Assembly (NCBI GenBank): GCA_016706545.1
Contig: JADJJK010000022.1
Coordinates: 83,612 to 147,611, forward strand
Length of the DNA stretch: 64,000 bases
From: Myxococcales bacterium
GTDB lineage: Bacteria; Myxococcota_A; Polyangia; Haliangiales; Haliangiaceae
Direction of reading: 5' to 3'
Under the pieces are notes generated by a model. It had not been told where the DNA came from, ran no database searches, and saw nothing but the letters and a program-made list of their open reading frames with translations. Of the stretch, positions 1 through 7,958 are shown piece by piece (position 1 is the first letter of the stretch; each line of letters starts with the position of its first letter). The translations under genes and the position numbers were made by a program.

Positions 1-1
1 C

Positions 2-412
2 GTGGTGATGGCCAGCGAGCAGGCGATGAAGGAGCTGGGGCTCACCCCCAAGGCCCGCTATGTCACCAGCGCGGTGGCGGGCGTGGAGCCGAGCACCATG
101 GGCCTTGGCCCCATCCCGGCGAGCCAGCGCGCGCTGGCCCGCGCCGGCATCACCGCCTCGCGGCTCGCCGCCTCCGAGGTCAACGAGGCGTTCGCCGCGC
201 AGGCCCTGCCCTGCATCGAGCAGCTCGGGCTCGATCCGGAGACCGTCAACCTCCACGGCGGCGCCATCGCCTGGGGCCATCCGCTGGGCGCCTCGGGCGC
301 GCGCCTGGTGCTGACGTTAGGGAATACTCTCGCCGCGCGGCCGGGGCAGCTTGGACTGGCCACGATGTGCATCGGGGTAGGCCAGGGCATCGCCCTGGTG
401 CTGGAGTCCTGA
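2..412 (+). CDS. Acetyl-CoA acetyltransferase (thiolase), C-terminal part
   Basis: This is the C-terminal end of a thiolase; the 5' part lies outside the window. Thiolases condense two acyl-CoA molecules or cleave beta-ketoacyl-CoA in the cytoplasm. The visible 136 residues carry the family's C-terminal signatures: NEAFAAQ (the Asn-Glu-Ala-Phe loop), HGGAIAWGHPLGASGAR with the active-site His, and CIGVGQG with the catalytic Cys. The reading frame runs in from the left edge, so the Met near the edge is not the true start. Whether it is biosynthetic (PhaA/AtoB-like) or degradative (FadA-like) cannot be decided from this fragment. The identification as a thiolase is secure. Confidence 0.93.
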   Translation: MVMASEQAMKELGLTPKARYVTSAVAGVEPSTMGLGPIPASQRALARAGITASRLAASEVNEAFAAQALPCIEQLGLDPETVNLHGGAIAWGHPLGASGARLVLTLGNTLAARPGQLGLATMCIGVGQGIALVLES

Positions 413-572
413 TTTCCTGCAGGATTCGCGGCGTCGGCGGCGCACCCCAGTTCCGCTACAAGACGCTAGATTCCAGGCTCAGCAAAACTTGCCGACGCCC
501 AGGCGTTTCACCGGCGGAACGTTTTGCTTCCGTCCGCATCCACCTACTACCATTCCCGTGTAGCGAGTCGCG

Positions 573-3500
573 ATGAGCGGGCAACCCGACGCCACAGATC
601 TGGTCGCCAACTCCCAGAAGTTGGTGGGGCGCGTGCTAGGCGACAAGTTCCGCCTCACCGCTTGCGTCGGCATTGGCGGAAGCGGCGCCGTGTACCGCGC
701 CGACCAGATCGCGCTGGGTCGCACGGTGGCGGTCAAGGTGCTCAACGAAGCGCTGGCCGCCGACGCGCGCACCGTCAAGCGCTTCCGCGACGAGGCCATG
801 GCCGCCTCGCGCCTCAACCACCCCAACACCGTCTCCATCATCGACTATGGCCAGAGCTCTGACGGCCTCCTGTACCTGGCCATGGAGTACCTGCGCGGCC
901 CCACGCTGACGCAGCTCTTGTCCAGCGAGCAGATCTCCGTCGATCGCGCGCTGGACATCGTGGCGCAGACGCTCAGCGGCATCGAAGAGGCGCACCTCGC
1001 GGGCGTGGTACACGCAGATCTCAAGAGCGACAACATCATCCTCGATCAGCGCCGCGCCGGCGCGGACATCGTGAAGATCGTGGACTTCGGCATCGCCCGC
1101 CTCATCACCGCGCCGCGCGACGGCGAAGAGCGCACGGTGTGCGGCACGCCCGAGTACATGGCCCCCGAGGTCATCTCGGGCGGGCAGCCAAGCTTTGCCT
1201 CGGACCTGTACGGCATCGGCATCATCCTCTACGAGCTGCTGGTGCGCGAGACCCCGTTCTACGCCGCCACCACCAGCGAGATCCTGACCCGCCACATCAA
1301 GGCCGAGCCCAAGCCGGTGTCCAAGCGCCGCGACGGCGTGCCGGTGGAGGTGGATGGCCTCTTGGCGAGATCGCTGGCCAAGCACCCGCGCGATCGCTTC
1401 GCCACCGCGGCGCAGATGCGCACCGCGGTGCTGATGCTGCGCGACGAGCTGCGCGGCGTGCGCAAGCTGGACTCCTGCGCGAGCTGCGGGACCAAGTGCG
1501 CCCCCACGTTCAAGTTCTGTCCCGAGTGCGGGACCGCCCGCGCGCGCACGCCGTCCCGGGCGCCAGACGCGACGCCCGCGCCGAGCGTGCTGCCGCTGCC
1601 GTTTCTGGGCCGCGAGTCGGAGATCGCCCGGCTCATCGAGCATCTCACCGGCGGCGCGGCCGCCAGCGCCAGCGCCGGCGCCAACGTCAGCGTCGCCGGC
1701 AACCTGGCGGGCAACACCGCCAGCACCGCCGTGGTCCCGGCGGGGCGGCGCGTCCTCTTGCTATCGGGCCAGGTTGGCTCAGGCCGCACCCGCCTCCTGG
1801 CCACCACGTACCCGCAGGTGGCGCAGAGCAACGTCACCATCTATCACGCCTCTCCGGATCCCACCGGCCTCGCCACACCGTACTATCCCATCCGCTCGCT
1901 CCTGGCCGCCGTGCTGAACCTGCCGCCGGTGTGCGGCGGCGACGAGCTGACCGCCTGCGCGCTCGAGCTGGGGCTGACCGCGCGCGACGTTCCGGCCATC
2001 TCGTACCTGTTTGGCACCGCCAGCACGCTCGGCGACCTGGAGCCTGGCGTGCGCCGGCGCGAGATCATCCAGACCTCGCTGCGCGCGCTGGCCCAGGTGG
2101 CCGCCACCGGGCCCACCGCGATGGTCTTCGAGGACATCGACCGCTACGACGGCCCCAGCCTGGAGGTCCTGCGCCACTACGAAGAGTCCGAGCTGCGCTT
2201 GCCGCCCGCGTTGCTGGTGGCGGCGCCGCAGGGCGCGAGCGCCTGGCCAACCTCCGTGCCGCGCCTGGAGCTGTCCGCGATCTCTCCGTCCCAGGTGAGC
2301 AAGCTCCACGAGCAGCTCGTCGCCGCGGGGGTCAAGAACCTGCCAGCGGAGCCGACCTTCCAGGAGCTGACCCGGGCCCAGCCCGATCACCTCAACCACC
2401 TGGTGCGCTACGTCCTCGAAGGCGGCCGCGTCGAGGAGTCGGTCACCGGCCTCTCGGACCTGATCGCCGCGCGCCTCTCGCTCATCGCCCAGTCCACGCT
2501 GCAGGTGCTGCAGGCCGCCGCGGTGCAGGGCATGGAGCCGCGGCGCGACCTGCTCGCCTCCATGCTGCCCACCCTGGGCGAGGCCGCGCTCAAGGGCGCC
2601 ATCGCCGACGCGGTGGCGCATGACCTCTTGACCGGCGAGGACGACGCGCTGCAGCTCACCAGCCGGCGGCTGCGCGACATCGTGTACGACGCCACGCCCG
2701 CGGACGTGCGGCGCTCCTTGCACCACTTCGCCGCCGAGGCGCTGGCCAAGCAAGGGAGCGACAGCGCGGTGCTCGGCCACCACCGCGATCTCGGCGGCCA
2801 CCCCACCGCCGCGGTGCAGCTCCTCTTGCAGGCGGGCGATGACGCCGCCGATCGGCTCGACGAAGCCGCCGCTGGGTCGCTGTATCAGCGCGCGCTGGTG
2901 GCCGTGCGACAGGCGCTCACCCAGGGCGATGACAAGCACGCCGAGTCGCTGTTCGTCGAGCTCTCGGTGAAGCTGTCGGAGGTGCTGCGGGTGCGCGGCG
3001 ACATCATCCTGGCGCGCGGCATCCTGTCCGAGGCCCGCGACTGGGCCGCGTCCCCGCTCGACGACGCCACCATCGAGCGCGCGGTGGCGGCGATCTCCAT
3101 CGCCGAGGGCGACGGGGACGCCGCGCTCCTGGCGCTGCGTCGCGGCATCGGCCGCGCCTTGAGCGGCGGCAGCATGGAGCACGTGTGCGAGCTGTACCTG
3201 GACCTCGCCGTGGTGCAGAGCCGCGCCGACGACGTGCAAGGCGCGGTGCGCGAGCTGGGCGAGTGCATCGACATCATCACCCTGGGCGAAGGGCTGGACG
3301 CCACCGCCGGCCCAGAGGCGTTCTGGCGCGTCTTGCGCATGAAGGCGCAGCTCGTCAACCGGCTCGGAGATCGGTATCGCGCGCTGCGCCTGGCCGAGGC
3401 CGCCCTGGTCCACGCGCAGCGGGTCAAGAGCACCCTTGGCCAGGCACGCCTGCAGTCCTTGCTCTCGGTCCTGTGCGAGCAATCCGGCCTGGCGGGCAAG

Positions 3501-3716
3501 GCAGAGCGGTACCGCCACGGCGCCATCTCCCAGCTCCGCGAGCTGGGAGATCGCCGCGCCACCGCCGAGCTGCTGCTGATGCCCGCGCTGGAGCCCGGCA
3601 AAGGGCACACCACCGCGCACCTGCAAGAGGCGGCCGCGCTGGCCGCGGAGATCGGCTGGGCCGAGGGCCGTGATCGCGCGCGGCGCAGCTCGGCGCCCAT
3701 GCCGGGCCTGCGCTGA
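573..3716 (+). CDS. Serine/threonine protein kinase with zinc ribbon, ATPase and helical-repeat regions
   Basis: A 1047-residue eukaryote-type protein kinase. The kinase domain spans about residues 20-290: glycine loop GIGGSGAVY (33-41), catalytic Lys55 in VAVKVL, catalytic loop HADLKSDN (147-154, His-Ala-Asp rather than His-Arg-Asp), DFG at 171-173 and an APE at about 197. It is followed by a four-cysteine zinc ribbon (CASCG...CPECG, about 302-321). A P-loop ATPase-like module follows, with GQVGSGRT near 400 and a Walker-B-like VFEDIDRYD. The last 400 residues are Leu/Ala-rich helices resembling TPRs. No membrane segment is seen, so it is probably cytoplasmic. The order kinase, ATPase, helical repeats recalls the large kinases of myxobacteria. 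Substrates are unknown. Confidence 0.9.
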   Translation: MSGQPDATDLVANSQKLVGRVLGDKFRLTACVGIGGSGAVYRADQIALGRTVAVKVLNEALAADARTVKRFRDEAMAASRLNHPNTVSIIDYGQSSDGLLYLAMEYLRGPTLTQLLSSEQISVDRALDIVAQTLSGIEEAHLAGVVHADLKSDNIILDQRRAGADIVKIVDFGIARLITAPRDGEERTVCGTPEYMAPEVISGGQPSFASDLYGIGIILYELLVRETPFYAATTSEILTRHIKAEPKPVSKRRDGVPVEVDGLLARSLAKHPRDRFATAAQMRTAVLMLRDELRGVRKLDSCASCGTKCAPTFKFCPECGTARARTPSRAPDATPAPSVLPLPFLGRESEIARLIEHLTGGAAASASAGANVSVAGNLAGNTASTAVVPAGRRVLLLSGQVGSGRTRLLATTYPQVAQSNVTIYHASPDPTGLATPYYPIRSLLAAVLNLPPVCGGDELTACALELGLTARDVPAISYLFGTASTLGDLEPGVRRREIIQTSLRALAQVAATGPTAMVFEDIDRYDGPSLEVLRHYEESELRLPPALLVAAPQGASAWPTSVPRLELSAISPSQVSKLHEQLVAAGVKNLPAEPTFQELTRAQPDHLNHLVRYVLEGGRVEESVTGLSDLIAARLSLIAQSTLQVLQAAAVQGMEPRRDLLASMLPTLGEAALKGAIADAVAHDLLTGEDDALQLTSRRLRDIVYDATPADVRRSLHHFAAEALAKQGSDSAVLGHHRDLGGHPTAAVQLLLQAGDDAADRLDEAAAGSLYQRALVAVRQALTQGDDKHAESLFVELSVKLSEVLRVRGDIILARGILSEARDWAASPLDDATIERAVAAISIAEGDGDAALLALRRGIGRALSGGSMEHVCELYLDLAVVQSRADDVQGAVRELGECIDIITLGEGLDATAGPEAFWRVLRMKAQLVNRLGDRYRALRLAEAALVHAQRVKSTLGQARLQSLLSVLCEQSGLAGKAERYRHGAISQLRELGDRRATAELLLMPALEPGKGHTTAHLQEAAALAAEIGWAEGRDRARRSSAPMPGLR

Positions 3717-3776
3717 CGGCGTCGCGTCGCCCGCCACCAGCCCACGCCGCCGCGCCGCGTGTATGCTCAGCGCCGC

Positions 3777-5447
3777 ATGTCGTCTGTGGCCTCTGTGTCT
3801 CCCAACGTCCCTGGCGCGTCTTGCGATCCGTCCCGGCCGTCCCGGCCAGCCCCGTCTGCGCGCCGCCTGCGCGCTGCGCGCTGCTTGCTCGCGGCGCTCG
3901 GCTTGCTCGCGGGGCTCGGCGTCGGCTGCGCCTCGCGGTCTCGCGGCCGCGAGGCGCAGCTGTCGGCCGCGGCCATGCTGGCCAAGGCGCGTGGCACCAC
4001 CGTGTTTGGGCCCGCGGCGGAGTTCACCGGCAGCTCGCTCCCTGACGTGGGGACCTCGGGCCTGTTCCCGGCGCGCACCGCCGCCGAGTGCCAGGTCTCC
4101 ATGCTCACCGGCGGCGAGGACTCCTTCGCCGTGCGCATGGACCTGCTCAAGAGCGCCACACACTCCATCCGCATCCAGGCGCTGATCTACACCGCGGATG
4201 AGTCTGGCCTGCGCGTCGCCGAGATCCTCAAGCAGAAGAAGCAGCAGGGCCTGGACGTGCGGGTGATCGTCGATGGGCTCTCCAATCCTTCCTTGCAGAC
4301 CCAGTGGATGTACTTCGACCTCAAGCAGCACGGCGTGGAGGTCGAGGGCTACGAGGCGATCGGCCTGCAGTGGCTCAACGAGGTGCCCGTCCCGCTGCAG
4401 AGCCCGCACTACGACCCGCTGCTGCCCAACAAGCGCTATCACGAGAAGCTCTGGATCACCGACGCGGGCACGCCGCAGGCCCAGGCGGTCACCGGCGGCC
4501 TCAACATCGCCAACGAGTACTTCCGCGTCGATCCGGCCAACGTGCCGCGCTACTGGCGCGATCAAGACGTGCTGGTGCGCGGCCGCGTGCTCGACGATCT
4601 GACCACCTCCTTCGAGCGGAACTGGCAACACTTCAAGAGCATCAAGCGTGAGCGCGGCAACCTCACCGACGCGGCGTGGGAGTCCACCCGCGCCCTCCTG
4701 GCCAGGACCGGCAAGCCGCAGATCCCTTACACCACCCGGGCCGACCTCACCGCCACCGTCGCCAGGTTGGAGGCGCGCGCGGTGCCCCGCCAGTTCGAGC
4801 CAGCGCGCTGCCGCTTCTTCCAGAGCCGACCCCGCCTGCGCGAGAGCTACATCCAGCAGGCGTACCTCAAGCTGCTCGCCAGCGCCCGACGCGAGGTCTT
4901 GCTCGCCAACGCCTACTTCGTGCCGACCGCGGTCACCGCCATGGCCATCAAGGAGGCCGCGCACCGCTGCGTGCGCGTCGTGATCCTGGCCAACAGCGCC
5001 GAGACCAACGACACCCCGGGCATCACCGTCCTCGGCCGCAGCTACTACGCCGACCTGCTGTCGGTCAACGAGTCCGCCGAGGCCCGGGCGTGTCAGCGCG
5101 CCGGCACCCCCGGCGGCGTCGAGATCTGGGAGTGGATGGGCAAGCGCCAGCACGACCCCAAGCCAAGCCAGGGCCTCCTCCACGCCAAGTTCGTCGTCGT
5201 CGACCGCGTCCTCTCGCTCGTCGGCTCCCACAACCTCGACCCGCGCAGCGAGCGCCTGAACAGCGAGTCGGCCCTCGTCTACGAGAACGCCGCCCTCGCC
5301 GAGACGCTCGCCAGGACCTTCCTCGAACAGGACCTGGCCTCGAGCCGCCGCATCAGCGCCGCCGAGGCCGCCACCTTCGAGAAGCCCGACAAGGCCTACC
5401 AGCGCTTCAAGAAGGACCTCGCCGGCATGTTCGAAGAGCACCTGTGA
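3777..5447 (+). CDS. Phospholipase D-family lipoprotein (cardiolipin-synthase-like)
   Basis: A 556-residue protein with both HKD motifs of the phospholipase D superfamily: HEKLWITD in the first half and HAKFVVVD in the second, each followed by a conserved Gly/Asn stretch (GGLN, GSHN). The family hydrolyses or transfers phosphodiesters; cardiolipin synthase and PLD-like exoenzymes are both possible. The N-terminus has a long basic region, then a hydrophobic stretch ending LLAGLGVGC, a good lipobox, so the mature protein is probably lipid-anchored outside the inner membrane. The ATG at 3777 is preferred; a GTG 18 nt upstream is in frame. It follows the kinase gene by about 60 nt on the same strand. 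Confidence 0.85.
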   Translation: MSSVASVSPNVPGASCDPSRPSRPAPSARRLRAARCLLAALGLLAGLGVGCASRSRGREAQLSAAAMLAKARGTTVFGPAAEFTGSSLPDVGTSGLFPARTAAECQVSMLTGGEDSFAVRMDLLKSATHSIRIQALIYTADESGLRVAEILKQKKQQGLDVRVIVDGLSNPSLQTQWMYFDLKQHGVEVEGYEAIGLQWLNEVPVPLQSPHYDPLLPNKRYHEKLWITDAGTPQAQAVTGGLNIANEYFRVDPANVPRYWRDQDVLVRGRVLDDLTTSFERNWQHFKSIKRERGNLTDAAWESTRALLARTGKPQIPYTTRADLTATVARLEARAVPRQFEPARCRFFQSRPRLRESYIQQAYLKLLASARREVLLANAYFVPTAVTAMAIKEAAHRCVRVVILANSAETNDTPGITVLGRSYYADLLSVNESAEARACQRAGTPGGVEIWEWMGKRQHDPKPSQGLLHAKFVVVDRVLSLVGSHNLDPRSERLNSESALVYENAALAETLARTFLEQDLASSRRISAAEAATFEKPDKAYQRFKKDLAGMFEEHL

Positions 5448-5799
5448 CGCCGCGCGCGCGGTAGTGACCACCAGCCGGCGACGCTGCGGGCCGGAGTCGC
5501 CTGTGCGCCGGGCAGCAAGGTGTACAGAGCGCTGCGATCCATGCGCTGGCGCCAGTGGAACGGATCTGCTGCTCCGCTGGCGCAGGGCACAGGCTTGGTT
5601 TGGGTGCTCATGTTCCATCGCGCCACAGACCCGTTGGATAACACTGGGCGCAGCACGGCCGGCCTGCGACGACTCCGGGGACGCGAGCTGGGCGCGGAGC
5701 GCCAGCTCTGGTGAGCCCAGGGCTCGCCGCCGCTGTCGCCTCCCGGCACGACACGGCCGGTCCCCCTCGCCAGGGCTGCGGACCAACGCCTCAGCCTGG
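5448..5799. other. Intergenic stretch without recognisable gene
   Basis: No reading frame here has recognisable protein features. The frames that are open lack plausible ribosome sites and conserved-looking segments. It could be the worn 5' end of the decayed gene that follows, but no FN3-like segment is visible before about 5800. Confidence 0.4.
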
Positions 5800-6912
5800 C
5801 CAGCGTGCGCCTGTGGCGCTGGACCGCCTGGACGGCTACTCGCCCGCTACGCCACGCTCACGGTGAACGCCAAACACCCTGACCAGCTCAGCCGGCACCG
5901 GCGCCGTCCGCTCCTTCGGTGTCGAGGATCTCGACTCCGAGCTGGGCTATTGCTTCCGTGTCCGCGCGGTCAACGCGAACGGCTCATCGGTCCGTGCGGC
6001 ACGACACCTGGTGGACCCCGCCGCCACCATCTACCAGGCACGCACCTCGGGCGCTCAGGTCCAGTGGATCGACCGGATCCCACCTGGGAGGTCGAAGGCT
6101 ACGACGGGTTGCTGGGCGCCAAGCTCCTCACCGCCAACGTCGAGGACATCGCGTGCCGCGGCCGCAGAAGCAGGCCGCCACGCTGTCCAGCCTGCAGGCC
6201 GGCCGCCTGTACTGCTTCCAGATCAACCGCCTAGGCAACAGGTCCCGCAAGGTCTGCGAGAGCCCGCGCGCCACTGATGACCGCGCGAGCCGCGGCAGGC
6301 GCCGCAGTACCGCGGTCAGCCAGCGGCAACACGCAGCCACAGCCAGCCGGGCAGAGGTGGAGCGGATCCACGATGACGGGCGCCCGCCCGTTCCTCGACG
6401 GCTGGCGCTGGCACATTTCGACGTTGGCCCGGGGCAGACCACCTGCTATCGGCTATGGGTCTTCACCGTTGTCGCCTCGACAACGTGGATCACCCGGCCA
6501 CCGTGCCCTGGCGCGGGTGATCATGGGCGCGCCGGTGCGAGGTGCCTCATGCGTCGGCTACACCGTACATACCGCGGCCCGCGCCTACGTCGCCCACGCA
6601 TTCTCCACGGCCGACGCGCCTGCGTCACCGCGAAGGATGGATCTTCGTCGTCAGGATCGACGGCGTGGGCGGGTTTGGCTTCGGCAGGTCGATGCACCAC
6701 CGTTCTGCCACCGACGCAGCCGGCGGCGGCGCAGGCGTATGGGTGGGTCCCGGCGGAGCGCAGAACGCCTGGTCGAGGCAGTCCTCACCGCGCCATCGTC
6801 TTTTGGCAGCAGGCCGGCGACCCCGCTGACCCTGGTGGCGTGCAAGATGCGGCGCGCCCCAGGCGGCGAGACGCTGGACTCGATGCCGATCCAGGTCACC
6901 TACCGCCGCTAG
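5800..6912 (+). pseudogene. Decayed FN3-like secreted protein gene with several frameshifts
   Basis: Protein-like segments appear in turn in all three forward frames, as expected of a gene broken by indels. Frame of 5906: LDSELGYCFRVRAVNANGSS, typical of the end of a fibronectin type III repeat. Around 6070 the sense passes to another frame (WEVEGYDGLLGAKLLTANV), then near 6150 to a third (TLSSLQAGRLYCFQINRLG). A further FN3-like piece (VGPGQTTCYRLWVFT) lies near 6440, and the frame ending at 6912 closes with SMPIQVTYRR. The repeated Tyr-Cys-Phe/Tyr-Arg pattern suggests several FN3-like repeats of one extracellular protein. Its left limit is uncertain. The stop at 6910-6912 overlaps the convergent stop of the next gene. 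Confidence 0.45.
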
Positions 6913-7946
6913 CCAAGCGCCAGCCGGCGTGAGCCGCGGTCAGCGCTCTCTGACGGCTTCCAGTTCGCCAGCACGCGCAGGTAGTTGCCGCGTTCGAAGG
7001 CGCTGGTGTCCGGGCAGCGCGCCAGGTTCATGCAGCCGCGCATCTGCGTCAGCGACTCGTAGCCCAGCGCCTCCACCTGCTGCGCCAGCTCGCCATGCAC
7101 AGCGGTCAGGTGGGCGGGGCCTCGCCGCAGCACGGCCGAGACCATCTGCACGGCGTGCGCGCCGGTCATCACCGCCTTGACGACGTCGTTCGCGCCATGC
7201 ACGCCGCCGGCCGCGATCATGCCCAGCTTGGGCCGCTGCGCCGACAAGATCGCGAGCCAGCGCAGGCGCAGCAGCAGCTCGGTCGGATCGGACAGGTGAT
7301 GATCCGGGCGCACCTCCAGCTCCACCACGTCAATGTCAGGCTGATAGAAGCGGTTGAACAGGACCAGCGCGTCTGCACCGGCGTTCTCCAGCTCCAGCGC
7401 CAGGTGCGAAAGCGCGGAGTAGAACGGCGACAGCTTCACCGCCACCGGGATCGTGACCGCGCGCTTGACCGTGCGGACGATCTCGATCGTCCGGCGCTCC
7501 ACCGCCAGGCTGTCCTCCTTGGGATCGCTGGCCACGTAGTACGGGTTGAGCTCCAGCGCGTGCGCGCCGGCCTCCTCGATGAGCCTAGCGTAGTCGAGCC
7601 AGCCGCTGGCAGTGACGCCGTTGAGCGAGGCGATGACCGGCATCTGCACCGCGGCGCGCAGCCGGCGGATCTGCTCGAGGTACTGGTGCGGCTCCAGCCG
7701 GAACTCCACGTTCTGGGGCAGGAACGACGACGCCTCGGAGAAGGCGTCGAGGTGCGAGTCCAGGTGGTCCCGCGAGTGATCGTGATCGCGGGAGATCTGC
7801 TCCTCGAACACCGAGTGCATGACGAGGGCGGCGGCGCCTGCGTCCTCCAGGCGGCGGACGGCGTCGAGATCATCGCACAGCGGCGAGGCGCCGACGACCA
7901 GCGGATGTGGCAGCGAAAGGCCGAGGTAGGTCGTAGAGAGATCCAT
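6909..7946 (-). CDS. Dihydroorotate dehydrogenase-like protein (PFOR-associated)
   Basis: A 345-residue TIM-barrel flavoprotein of the dihydroorotate dehydrogenase-like group. It opens with LGLSLPHPLVVGASPL, the standard beta1 strand of DHOD-type barrels, and has the internal NG/LNPYYV and KLSPFYSA segments and an AAGGVHGANDVVKAVMTGA phosphate-binding loop near the C-terminus. Proteins of this group are frequently encoded next to pyruvate:ferredoxin oxidoreductase and are not the pyrimidine-pathway enzyme. Here it lies 12 nt downstream of the PFOR gene on the same strand, so the two are probably co-transcribed. Its true substrate is not known; a role handling electrons or a product of PFOR is an inference from the pairing. 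Confidence 0.85.
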   Translation of the reverse strand: MDLSTTYLGLSLPHPLVVGASPLCDDLDAVRRLEDAGAAALVMHSVFEEQISRDHDHSRDHLDSHLDAFSEASSFLPQNVEFRLEPHQYLEQIRRLRAAVQMPVIASLNGVTASGWLDYARLIEEAGAHALELNPYYVASDPKEDSLAVERRTIEIVRTVKRAVTIPVAVKLSPFYSALSHLALELENAGADALVLFNRFYQPDIDVVELEVRPDHHLSDPTELLLRLRWLAILSAQRPKLGMIAAGGVHGANDVVKAVMTGAHAVQMVSAVLRRGPAHLTAVHGELAQQVEALGYESLTQMRGCMNLARCPDTSAFERGNYLRVLANWKPSESADRGSRRLALG

Positions 7947-7958
7947 GCTCGGGCTCCT

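Noticed and set aside
1779..5786. A 1335-residue open frame on the minus strand
   Set aside because: It lies antisense to the kinase and PLD genes and is Arg/Ala/Gly-rich with no domain; GC-rich codon bias opens such frames.
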